Positions 19,470-27,929 of a stretch of 52,300 nt of DNA are shown here, piece after piece (position 1 is the stretch's first letter; each line of letters begins with the position of its first letter). The notes beneath the pieces were generated by a model that was given only the letters and a program-made list of their open reading frames with translations, ran no database searches and was not told the origin of the DNA. The DNA is from an uncultured Collinsella sp. (GTDB lineage Bacteria > Actinomycetota > Coriobacteriia > Coriobacteriales > Coriobacteriaceae): the NCBI GenBank assembly GCA_902475245.1, contig CABRYP010000014.1:1-52300 (forward strand), written 5' to 3'. Made by a program: the position numbers and the translations under genes.

Positions 19470-19529
19470 CCCATTCGGAAAGCGTGTCCCAGTATTTGGC
19501 CGCAAACTGGGGCGCGCTTTCCGGATGGG
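19470..19529. repeat. Palindrome B, GGAAAG...CTTTCC type
   Basis: Arms 19470-19490 and 19509-19529 pair over 21 nt with three mismatches, all G-U compatible, and AGT/ACT at the loop ends extend the stem. It lies 9 nt from palindrome A, and both have 18-nt loops and the core GGAAA-N6-CCC, so they are members of one repeat family in tandem. Confidence 0.65.
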
Positions 19530-19683
19530 TCGAGACGAAGGCCAAGCCAGACAGGCAGCCTCGCATCCCGCCATCCTCGCCATCCGCCTGAGCGTGCTAC
19601 ACTAGCAGCATCTATGCCACCGCGAACGGCTCGGCCCCGCGCCCGCCGCTCGCAAACGAACTTTAAACGCACGAGGGTTGGCC

Positions 19684-21537
19684 ATGCCGCTTTTCTCGCA
19701 ACATACCGCCCGGTTCTCGCCGGACGTTCCCTTGGAGGGCACTAGCTCTCGCGAGCTGCTCAAGCGGTACCAGCCGCTCGAGACGCTTGCGACCGGCGGT
19801 TTTGGCTCCATCGAGATTTGCCGCGACACGCATCTGCGCCGTCGCGTGGCCATTAAGCGCATCCCCCTTATCAACGGCGCCGGCATGCCCGCCAGCGACA
19901 TCATGGACGTGCTGCGCGAGGCGCATACCGCCGCCATGCTTCAACATCCCAATATCGTGCAGGTTATCGACTTTACGCACGACACCGCCTATGCCTACCT
20001 GGTCATGGAGTATGTCGACGGTATGTCGTTGGCCGAGTTTTTGCATCGCGTGGACGGCCACTCGCTCACCTTTGACGAGGCCGCGGCCATTGCCGACGCG
20101 CTGGGTCAGGCACTCACCTTTGCCCATGCAAACGGCGTGCTTCATCTGGACATAAAGCCCGCCAATGTGCTTATCGACCATTCGGGCAATGTAAAGATCA
20201 CCGACTTTGGCATGGCGCGGCTGTCGTCCGCCGGCGGCTTTGGCGGATCGCGCGGCGGCACCATCGGCTACATGCCGCCCGAGCAGCTCGATATCGAGAC
20301 CGGCACGGTCGACGAACGTGCCGATGTCTTTGCCCTTGCCTGCGTGATCTACGAGGGCCTGTGCGGCAGTGCCCCCTTTATGGCGGCCACGCCTGCCGAC
20401 TCGCTCGACCGCATCATCGGCGGCGCCACCTATCCCAGCGAACTGATCCCTCACTTTCCCCCGGGGGCCGAGGCGGCGCTCATGAGCGCTCTCTCCCCCA
20501 TGCCGCAAGACCGCCCCGATAGCATCGAGGCATTCTGCGACCGACTCCTTGCCGGCTTGGGGAGCGTGCGCGAAGGCCGTCGCAGCTTGGAGCAGATGGT
20601 AGGCGAGCTTTCGAATGACGAGTGCGCGGCAGATGATATCGAGCCATCGAGCTACGAGGATGACACCGTCGAGGTCGACCCCGCACTTGGCTGGGCGGGC
20701 ACGCGCTGGGGCCGCGCACGCAATTACACCATGCGCGGCATCTCGGCGCTCTCATGCGGAGCCTTCAGCTTTTTGCTTATGCAGACAGCCGGCGTCGCGA
20801 CGCTTCCCGGGCTGGTCGTGGCGGCCGTCGCCATTGGCGCGGCGGCAGGCTTGGCCCCGCAGATTGGCTCGGCCATCTCAGCCGTGGGCTTTTTGGTGCT
20901 CATGGCCAACGCCACCATGCAGGCGCAGGGCATCCTGTCGATGCTGCCGGTCGCGGTCATTTTTGCCGCTGCCATGTCCGGTTGGTGGATTGCTTGGGGA
21001 CGCACCGAGGCGGCTGCGAGCGCGACGCTCACCTGCGCGCTTGCGCTGGGTTGCCTAACCGGCGACGCCCTCCTTGCCGCCGGAGCCGCCACGAGCATCG
21101 CGGCGTTTTGGCTCGGCCCGGCAAGCGCAGCGGCGGCCACGGGCATGGGCGCACTCTTTGCCCGCCTTGCCGCAGCGGCTCTCTCTGCGGGAGGCGTACT
21201 GGGGCTTAGCAATGTCATCGCAGCGCTGGGAGACGCGCTCCTTCTCGCTGCAATCGTGCTGGTTGCAGCAATAGCCGCGGCAACATCGCTGCTGCTCAAT
21301 GCTCATGCCAAGCGCGCCGAGCAGGGATCGAACCTTGCCGCCATCGTCGCAATTGCCGTCGCCGGCATCGGCTCGGCCGTATCGTTTTGTCTTGCACACC
21401 ATATGGAAATTGCCAGCCTTGCGGGCCCGGTCGTCGCCAAGGCGGCGGTTACGGGAATCCTATCCTCTATAATCGTCGGGATATGCCTTTATTTGCTCGG
21501 ATACCAAAGAACCTATACGGAGAGTGATCTTTCGTGA
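19684..21537 (+). CDS. Membrane Ser/Thr protein kinase (PknA position), HLD catalytic motif
   Basis: 617 residues. Kinase domain at about 25-290: glycine loop ATGGFGSIEI, lysine in VAIKRIPL, catalytic loop HLDIKPANVLID near 152 (the Arg of HRD is Leu), Mg loop ITDFGMAR near 173, GTIGYMPPEQ as the P+1 and APE region. From about 345 onward there are eight or more hydrophobic Ala/Gly/Leu segments, so the kinase is anchored by a polytopic C-terminal domain, with no PASTA or other outside domain. It opens the cluster fhaA, fhaB, pstP, rodA-pbp, pknB; its TGA overlaps the fhaA GTG. In other actinobacteria PknA lies beside PknB, so this may be its relocated counterpart. Confidence 0.88.
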   Translation: MPLFSQHTARFSPDVPLEGTSSRELLKRYQPLETLATGGFGSIEICRDTHLRRRVAIKRIPLINGAGMPASDIMDVLREAHTAAMLQHPNIVQVIDFTHDTAYAYLVMEYVDGMSLAEFLHRVDGHSLTFDEAAAIADALGQALTFAHANGVLHLDIKPANVLIDHSGNVKITDFGMARLSSAGGFGGSRGGTIGYMPPEQLDIETGTVDERADVFALACVIYEGLCGSAPFMAATPADSLDRIIGGATYPSELIPHFPPGAEAALMSALSPMPQDRPDSIEAFCDRLLAGLGSVREGRRSLEQMVGELSNDECAADDIEPSSYEDDTVEVDPALGWAGTRWGRARNYTMRGISALSCGAFSFLLMQTAGVATLPGLVVAAVAIGAAAGLAPQIGSAISAVGFLVLMANATMQAQGILSMLPVAVIFAAAMSGWWIAWGRTEAAASATLTCALALGCLTGDALLAAGAATSIAAFWLGPASAAAATGMGALFARLAAAALSAGGVLGLSNVIAALGDALLLAAIVLVAAIAAATSLLLNAHAKRAEQGSNLAAIVAIAVAGIGSAVSFCLAHHMEIASLAGPVVAKAAVTGILSSIIVGICLYLLGYQRTYTESDLS

Positions 21538-22544
21538 ACTTCCTGAACATCTTCGAGGACCACGTGGCCGGCATCTTCGGTGCCACCCGTGCCCCGTTCT
21601 CCTTTAAGAAGCTTGCCAAGCAGGCCGCTCGCGACATGGAGGATCAGACTCTGGTGATCAACGGCGTCAACACCGCGCCGGCGCTCTATACCATCCTGAT
21701 TGCCGCCGACGACGATCCCATGCTCGCCCCGTTCTATCCCGAGCTTTCGCGCGAGGTCCGCGAGTTTGTGAAAGCGCAGGCCGAAAAGCGCCGCTACGTC
21801 TTTGTCGGCGAGCCCCTCGTTCGCTTTATGATCGACCCGCAGCTGCGCGGCGGCAAGTTCTCGGTCTTTGCCGAGAACGTCGATGCCCCCACGCTCGGTC
21901 GCCTGTACGAGGAAGAGCGCGCCTACCAAAACGGCCTGGGCCAGAACAACTCAGCCGCGAGCCGTGCCGCCAGCGCCCCGCGCGCCGGCCAGCAGCAGTT
22001 TGCCGCCCCGCAGCAACACCCCGCTGCTATGCCGCAGCAGCAGCCGGCACCTCGTGCTGCCACTCCCGACCCGCTTGCCGTGGCCGACCCCTTTGCGCCC
22101 AATATGCCCGATCCCGCCGCCGCACCCATCCCCGTGCCCCAAACCGTCTCGCGCGACGCGCTTGCCGGCATGGGCGGAGCCGCCGCGACCGGCGCCGCCG
22201 CTGGCCTTGGCGCCGCAGCCAGCATCGCCTCCAACATGGCAAGCTCTCGCGCCCCGCAGCGTCCGCTCGCCCAGCTCGTCGACGTCGTGAGCGGCGAGAG
22301 CCACGCCATCACCTCCGCACAGGTGACCATCGGTCGCGAGCGCTCGGTTTCCGACATCGCCCTGCGCGACCCCAACGTGTCGCGCCGTCATGCCCAGCTC
22401 ACCTTTACCGGCTCGGACTGGTCGATCGAGGACCTCAACTCCACCAACGGCACGCTCGTCAACAACCGTCGCATCACGCGCTGCCCGCTGCGCAACGGCG
22501 ATCTGCTGACGTTTGGCCTGAGCACGTTCGAATTTAGGGGATAG
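21534..22544 (+). CDS. fhaA: FhaA-like protein (DUF3662 plus FHA domain)
   Basis: 336 residues, starting with a GTG that overlaps the kinase stop (GTGA) behind GGAGAG. The N-terminal 120 residues (MNFLNIFEDHVAGIFGATRA through RFMIDPQLRGGKFSVF) match the DUF3662 domain of actinobacterial FhaA. A Pro/Ala/Gln-rich linker covers about 135-240. The C-terminal FHA domain (about 255-336) has TIGRERSVSDIALRD, NVSRRHAQLTF and DLNSTNGTLVNN, with all phosphothreonine-binding positions present. FhaA binds phosphorylated partners of PknA and PknB and limits peptidoglycan precursor export. The neighbours agree with this role. Confidence 0.93.
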   Translation: MNFLNIFEDHVAGIFGATRAPFSFKKLAKQAARDMEDQTLVINGVNTAPALYTILIAADDDPMLAPFYPELSREVREFVKAQAEKRRYVFVGEPLVRFMIDPQLRGGKFSVFAENVDAPTLGRLYEEERAYQNGLGQNNSAASRAASAPRAGQQQFAAPQQHPAAMPQQQPAPRAATPDPLAVADPFAPNMPDPAAAPIPVPQTVSRDALAGMGGAAATGAAAGLGAAASIASNMASSRAPQRPLAQLVDVVSGESHAITSAQVTIGRERSVSDIALRDPNVSRRHAQLTFTGSDWSIEDLNSTNGTLVNNRRITRCPLRNGDLLTFGLSTFEFRG

Positions 22545-22550
22545 TCGCTT

Positions 22551-22967
22551 ATGAACATCGATATCGTCCTGTTTGCAGGCCGCATCGTCCTGGTCGTCCT
22601 GCTTTATATCTTCCTGTTTGCCGTCATGAAGACCGGCGTGGGGCTCGTCCGCGGCCAGCGCCGCGACTCGGCCATCTGGACGATCGATGTGGACAAGGGC
22701 CCGCGCGGCATCCGCGGCATCCACGTGGATATGCTCGGTCCCGTCATCGTCGGCCGTTCGCCGTCGTCGGACATCTGCATCAACGAACCGTTTGTCTCGG
22801 CCTCGCATGCGCGTTTTTCGCTGCAGGGCCCGGCACTTATTATCGAGGACCTCAACTCGCTTAACGGCACGCTCGTCAACGGCCGCCAGCTGGTGGAGCC
22901 CGCAACGCTGCGCGAGGGCGACGAAGTCCAGATTGGCGACGTGGTCATGAAGGTGAACCGTCGATGA
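22551..22967 (+). CDS. fhaB: FhaB-like membrane-anchored FHA protein
   Basis: 138 residues. One N-terminal membrane segment (VLFAGRIVLVVLLYIFLFAVM, about 5-25) precedes an FHA domain with VIVGRSPSSDICIN, FVSASHARFSL and EDLNSLNGTLVNGR. FhaB (FipA-type) proteins recruit phosphorylated division and wall proteins at the membrane. It begins 6 nt after fhaA and its end overlaps the pstP start by 4 nt. Confidence 0.93.
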   Translation: MNIDIVLFAGRIVLVVLLYIFLFAVMKTGVGLVRGQRRDSAIWTIDVDKGPRGIRGIHVDMLGPVIVGRSPSSDICINEPFVSASHARFSLQGPALIIEDLNSLNGTLVNGRQLVEPATLREGDEVQIGDVVMKVNRR

Positions 22968-24910
22968 TCGACGAGGAGAACAAGTCCGCAACCATGCCAG
23001 AGACGTCGGCCGCCCCCGCGACCGCGCCGGCTCATGCCGCCCCGGCGGGCCATGCGCCCGTGGAGCCCGAGGACACTGTGTTCTCCCTGCCTCTTTCGCA
23101 TGTAACGCAAGAATATCCGACGCTGACCGACGACGAGGATACCGAGGACAACGCTGACGGCGGTAACACCCCCATCGGCGTGCACGCCGCTACCGAGCAG
23201 CCCGCGGTCCCGCAAGACATGCCCGCGCCGGCTCACTTTGCCGAACCCGTCGCCACGGCGATTACCGAGAGCTCCGCGGTATTTGCGGCTCCCGAGCCCG
23301 CGGCACCGGTGTTTCCCGTAGCGCAGGCACCCGCCGCAGCACCCGAGTCCGCATCTGCACCGGAACCCGCGGCGGCGCCCTCCCCCGCGGACGCATCGGC
23401 GCCCGAAGCCATGCAGTCTGTAACCGAAGACGTACCCGCAGCAACGACGGAGGATGTCTCCCAATCCCACGGCACGCCCGCGCCCGCGCACTTCGCGACG
23501 CCCGAGTCTGCAGCCGTCGCCCCGCAAGACGACGAGCCTGTCGACCGTACAACCGAAGAGCCAGCCACGCCCAACGTCAACGACCCGAGCAACGATGCCG
23601 ACACCGTCTCGCCCGGCGATACGGCCGAGATTGACGTTGCCGCCGTGGAGGCCAAGCTTAAGGACCCCGGCTCGACCATGAGTTTTGAGCCGCTGACCGA
23701 CGAGCGCGTCGAGACTGACTCGACCTACGACGCCGGCACGACCACGCAGCTCATGTGGGGCGCCCGCTCCGATGTTGGCTGCGTGCGCCCGCATAACGAA
23801 GACTCCTATCTGGTGCAATCGCCGCTCTTTTGCGTATGCGACGGCATGGGCGGCCACGCCGCCGGCGAGGTAGCCTCCTCCATCGCCGTCGAGACCATTG
23901 CCAAGACAGCGCCGCAGGCAGCCGACGCCGCACGACTGGCGGCCGCCGTCGAAGCTGCAAACGCCGCGGTCATCGAGGCCGCGCTCAACGGTTTGGGCAA
24001 GCCCGGCATGGGCTGCACGGCAACCTGCGCCTACATCGAAAACGACATGCTCGCTATCGCCCACGTGGGCGACTCGCGCGCCTATCTGCTCCACGAGGGC
24101 ACGCTCATCCGCGTGACCCGCGACCACTCCTATGTGGAAGAGCTCGTGGACGCCGGCGAGATTACGGCAGACGAGGCTCGCGTCCACCCCAACCGCTCGG
24201 TCATCACCCGCGCCCTGGGCTCGGATCCCGCCATGTATGCCGACCACTTCACCCTGCATATCGAGGAAGGCGACCGCCTGATCCTGTGCTCGGACGGCCT
24301 GTCGAGCATGATTCCCGATAGCGATATCGAAAACATCGCCACACAGTCCTCGACCGCGCAGATTTGCGTCGACAACCTTGTTGACGCGGCACTAGTCGCC
24401 GGCGGGCACGACAACGTCACCGTGGTTGTCGTTGACCTGGTCGACGATGGCGTCATGCGCAAGGCAAAGCGCGTCCGCCGCCGCAACATCACCATTGCCA
24501 CCGTACTGGGCATCGCTTTTGTGCTGGCGGCAGCCATCTGGGCCTATGTGGGCATCACCGGCTCGTACTACCTGGGCACCTACAAGGACACCGTCGCGGT
24601 CTACCGGGGCATTCCCGGCAAGCCGCTCGGCCTTAAGCTGCACTGGCTCGACAGCACGACCACCATCAAGCTGTCCGACCTGCCCGAAGACACACAAAAT
24701 CGCCTTAAGGCGGGTATTCAGCAGACGAGCATCGACGATGCGCAGGACACCATCTCCAAGTACCGCCATCAGATCGACGAGGAGCAGACCCGCCAGGTGA
24801 TCGACGCGCAAACGATTCGCAATAACACCGACCAGGGTTCGACCTCCGAATCGAATTCCGAGAAAACCGCCGAACAGTCCGCCGAGGCCGAAGCCTCCGA
24901 TAAGAATTAG
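22964..24910 (+). CDS. pstP: PP2C-type protein phosphatase PstP with a long N-terminal extension
   Basis: 648 residues, clearly longer than typical PstP (about 500). Residues 1-255 are an acidic, Ala/Pro/Glu-rich, probably disordered extension. The PP2C domain is at about 258-490: GARSDVGCVRPHNEDSY, VCDGMGGHAAGE (Mg-binding Asp), AHVGDSRAYLL, LILCSDGLSSM and GGHDNVTVVVVDL. One membrane segment (TIATVLGIAFVLAAAIWAYVGI, near 508-530) is followed by an outside domain of about 115 residues, rich in Thr and Gln at the end. It dephosphorylates the kinases of the cluster and their substrates. ATGA overlap with fhaB; the rodA-pbp gene starts 16 nt after its stop. Confidence 0.94.
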   Translation: MIDEENKSATMPETSAAPATAPAHAAPAGHAPVEPEDTVFSLPLSHVTQEYPTLTDDEDTEDNADGGNTPIGVHAATEQPAVPQDMPAPAHFAEPVATAITESSAVFAAPEPAAPVFPVAQAPAAAPESASAPEPAAAPSPADASAPEAMQSVTEDVPAATTEDVSQSHGTPAPAHFATPESAAVAPQDDEPVDRTTEEPATPNVNDPSNDADTVSPGDTAEIDVAAVEAKLKDPGSTMSFEPLTDERVETDSTYDAGTTTQLMWGARSDVGCVRPHNEDSYLVQSPLFCVCDGMGGHAAGEVASSIAVETIAKTAPQAADAARLAAAVEAANAAVIEAALNGLGKPGMGCTATCAYIENDMLAIAHVGDSRAYLLHEGTLIRVTRDHSYVEELVDAGEITADEARVHPNRSVITRALGSDPAMYADHFTLHIEEGDRLILCSDGLSSMIPDSDIENIATQSSTAQICVDNLVDAALVAGGHDNVTVVVVDLVDDGVMRKAKRVRRRNITIATVLGIAFVLAAAIWAYVGITGSYYLGTYKDTVAVYRGIPGKPLGLKLHWLDSTTTIKLSDLPEDTQNRLKAGIQQTSIDDAQDTISKYRHQIDEEQTRQVIDAQTIRNNTDQGSTSESNSEKTAEQSAEAEASDKN

Positions 24911-24926
24911 AAAGGGAGTGCCGCTT

Positions 24927-27797
24927 ATGAGTCGTCGTAATACCGAACTGCTCTTACTCATCGCCTCGGCGTTCCCCGTCATCCTGCTGTATGCGATGTA
25001 CGTGCTCACCGCAGGCGCCGCCATCTCGTTTGAGACACTTGCCGTTCCGATCGGTCTCTTTGCCGCCTTCGCCGCGGCGCATATCGCCGTGCGCATTCTG
25101 GCACCCGGCGCCGACCCGGCCATCCTGCCCATCGTCTTTGTTCTTTCGGGCATTGGCATCACGTTTGTGACGCGCTTGGCGCCCACGCTCGCCATCTCGC
25201 AGCTCGTCATCCTGTTTATCTCGGTGGCGTTGATGGTAGGTACGCTTGCGCTGGTCAAAAACCTCGACGTGGTCATGCGCTACAAGTACACCTTTGGCAT
25301 CATCGGCATCATCTTGCTGATGCTGCCCATCTTTATCGGCACCACGATCTCGGGCTCCAAACTGTGGATTCGCATCGCCGGCTTTACCATTCAGCCCGGC
25401 GAGTTCGCCAAGGTCTTTATCGTGCTGTTCCTAGCCGGTTACCTGGCCGAGAACCGCGAGCTGCTCTCTATCTCCAACCGCAAGATCTTGGGTCTTAAGA
25501 TTCCGCGCCTGCGCCTGCTGCTGCCGCTGTTCGCAGTCTGGGGCGTTTGCCTGCTCGTCGTTGTCTTCGAACGTGACCTGGGCTCGGCCTTGCTGTTCTA
25601 CACCATCTTCTTGCTGATGCTCTACGTTGCCACGGGTCGTTTCTCGTATGTCATCATCGGCCTTGCGCTCTTGGCCGTGGGAGCCGTTGGCGCCTACAAG
25701 TTCCTGTCACACGTCCAGGTGCGTTTCCAGATCTGGGCCGATCCCTTTAAGGACGCGCAGGGCCAGGGCTACCAGATTGTTCAGTCCCTCTTCTCGCTGG
25801 CCGACGGCGGCCTCGTTGGCGTCGGCATTGGCAACGGTATGGCCAACAACATCCCCGTCGTCGAGTCCGACTTTATCTTCTCGGCTATCGGCGAGGAGAT
25901 GGGTCTTTTGGGCGGCGGCGCCGTTCTTATCCTGTTTATGCTCTTTGCCGTACGTGGCCTGACCACGGCAGCCCGTGCCAAGTCCGACCTTGCCGCCTTT
26001 AGCGCTACCGGTCTGACAGCCGCTATCAGCTTCCAGGCCTTCTTGATCGTCGGCGGCGTTACTCGCCTGATCCCGCTGACCGGCGTCACGCTGCCCTTTA
26101 TGAGCCAGGGTGGCTCCTCGCTGCTGGCAAGCTTTATCATCGTCGCGCTTTTGCTGCGCGCCGGTGACGAGGCAACCGGTCGCGAGGCCGAGCTCACCGG
26201 CACCGGCACCATGGCCGCCATCACCGACGACCAGGTCGCCTCGGCGGCCTCCCCGGCCGGCACGCGCTTCGCCACTTCGTCTTCGTATGCCCGCAGCAGC
26301 CACTCCGTCGGCTCGCGCATGCGCCGTCGCCTGCTCGACACGCCCGAATCCGGCGTGCTCGGCCGCGTGGCGCTCGCCAATCGACTGACCCGCGCCGTGC
26401 TCGCCTTTACGGCACTGTTCGCCATCCTTATCGGCAACCTCACCTATGTCCAGGTCATCAAGGCCAAGGACTATCAGGATATGCCGACCAACAACCACAC
26501 CATCGCCCGCTCCAAGTACATCCAGCGCGGCTCCATCATCACGTCCGACGGCGTGACGTTGGCCGAGTCACTGCAACAGGAAGACGGCACCTACGCCCGC
26601 TCCTACCCCAACGGAAACATGGCCGCTCACGTAGTGGGCTATGTAAGCCAGCAGTACGGCACCGCTGGTGTCGAGAGCGTCATGAACGAAACGCTCACCG
26701 GCTCCAAAGATTACTCCAGCTGGAACAACGCCCTCGCGTCGCTCGCGGGCCAAAACCAGCCGGGCAACACCGCCAAGCTCACCATCGACTCGCGCATCCA
26801 AACGGCTGCCGAGCAGGCACTCAAGGGCTTTAAGGGCGCCGTGGTGGTTATGGATCCGCGCACCGGCGCGGTGCTCGCGTGCGCAAGCTCGCCCACCTAT
26901 GACAACACCAACATCGATGCCCTGATGCAGTCGGGCGGTGGCGAGGACGGCTCCATGTACGACCGTGCCATGGACGCGCTGTACACCCCGGGCTCGACCT
27001 TTAAGGTCGTCACCCTCTCCGCGGCGCTCGAAACCGGCACCGCCAGCCTTACCAGTACGTACCAGGCACCCGGCTCCATGGATATTGGCAACGCGCCGGT
27101 CACCAACTATGCCAACGAGAGCTACGGCACCATCAGCCTGCAACAGGCCTTTGCCGTGTCGTCCAACGTCGTCTTTGGCCAGGTGGCCAACGAGATTGGC
27201 GCCAGCTCGCTCGTCCAGTTTGCCAACGCCTTTGGTTACGGCCAAAAGCTCGGTCAGGACCTGACCACCGCGGCTTCCATCATGGCCGATCCCTCGCTCA
27301 TGACCGAGTGGGAGACCGCCTGGGCAGGCGCCGGCCAGCCTGTCGGCATGGACCACACGCCAGGCCCGCAGACCACCGTCATGCAAAACTGCGTGATAGC
27401 GGCGGCCATCGCCAACAGTGGCGTGGTCATGGACCCGTTCTTCGTGGCCCAGGTGCTCGCCCCCGACGGAACCGTGGTCAAGACCACACAGTCCCGCTCG
27501 CTCGGCCAGGCCGTCAGCGCCACCACGGCCGATCAGGTCAAGCAGGTCATGCTCGCGGTTGTCCAGAACGGCACCGGCACCGATGCCCAGATTCCGGGCG
27601 TCAAGGTCGCCGGCAAGACCGGATCGGCCGAGACCGGCGGTACCAACGTCAACTCGATGTTCGTCGGCTTCGCACCTTACGATTCACCCACGGTCGCCAT
27701 CTCGGTGGCCTTGGAGGATTACGACAAACACGACGTCAAGGCAGCCAAGATCGCCGGCATCGTCCTGACCGCGGCACTTGCCGCCCAAGGAGCGTGA
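24927..27797 (+). CDS. RodA/FtsW-type glycosyltransferase fused to a penicillin-binding protein
   Basis: 956 residues from the ATG behind AAAGGGAG. Residues 1-415 are a SEDS protein with ten or more membrane segments, WIRIAGFTIQPGEFAK, FERDLGSALLFY (conserved Asp), SAIGEEMGLLGG and LPFMSQGGSSLL. A linker of about 65 residues leads to a further membrane segment (about 488-510), then a class B PBP: a short N-terminal domain with RGSIITSDGVTLAES, and a transpeptidase domain with STFK (Ser690, Lys693), SSN (745-747) and KTGS (897-900). All catalytic motifs are intact. SEDS enzymes polymerise lipid II and class B PBPs crosslink it; normally they are separate proteins encoded by rodA and pbpA, in this same place. 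The frame is open across the junction (about 26180-26390), so this is a true fusion and not two genes. Confidence 0.95.
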   Translation: MSRRNTELLLLIASAFPVILLYAMYVLTAGAAISFETLAVPIGLFAAFAAAHIAVRILAPGADPAILPIVFVLSGIGITFVTRLAPTLAISQLVILFISVALMVGTLALVKNLDVVMRYKYTFGIIGIILLMLPIFIGTTISGSKLWIRIAGFTIQPGEFAKVFIVLFLAGYLAENRELLSISNRKILGLKIPRLRLLLPLFAVWGVCLLVVVFERDLGSALLFYTIFLLMLYVATGRFSYVIIGLALLAVGAVGAYKFLSHVQVRFQIWADPFKDAQGQGYQIVQSLFSLADGGLVGVGIGNGMANNIPVVESDFIFSAIGEEMGLLGGGAVLILFMLFAVRGLTTAARAKSDLAAFSATGLTAAISFQAFLIVGGVTRLIPLTGVTLPFMSQGGSSLLASFIIVALLLRAGDEATGREAELTGTGTMAAITDDQVASAASPAGTRFATSSSYARSSHSVGSRMRRRLLDTPESGVLGRVALANRLTRAVLAFTALFAILIGNLTYVQVIKAKDYQDMPTNNHTIARSKYIQRGSIITSDGVTLAESLQQEDGTYARSYPNGNMAAHVVGYVSQQYGTAGVESVMNETLTGSKDYSSWNNALASLAGQNQPGNTAKLTIDSRIQTAAEQALKGFKGAVVVMDPRTGAVLACASSPTYDNTNIDALMQSGGGEDGSMYDRAMDALYTPGSTFKVVTLSAALETGTASLTSTYQAPGSMDIGNAPVTNYANESYGTISLQQAFAVSSNVVFGQVANEIGASSLVQFANAFGYGQKLGQDLTTAASIMADPSLMTEWETAWAGAGQPVGMDHTPGPQTTVMQNCVIAAAIANSGVVMDPFFVAQVLAPDGTVVKTTQSRSLGQAVSATTADQVKQVMLAVVQNGTGTDAQIPGVKVAGKTGSAETGGTNVNSMFVGFAPYDSPTVAISVALEDYDKHDVKAAKIAGIVLTAALAAQGA

Positions 27798-27929
27798 TGC
27801 CTGTGATCGAAGCGGATACTTGGGGCGCGCCGCGGCCGATGAGCTAGCGGCAAGGCGCCACGCGGTCCCAACGGCCATAGATTTGGTACTACACACATCG
27901 TTGAGCGAATAAGTTAGTTAGGAGCAGGA

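Larger units (their letters stand above)
19264..19683. other. Gene-free region between the LuxR-type protein and the kinase gene
   Basis: 420 nt with no credible gene. It contains a small hairpin (19373-19393, CCGCATC with GATGCGG, then a T-rich run) and two larger related palindromes listed separately. The promoters of both divergent genes should be here. Confidence 0.5.

Noticed and set aside
22604..24259. 551-codon minus-strand frame
   Set aside because: Opposite fhaB and pstP; Gly/Arg-rich shadow without domain features.
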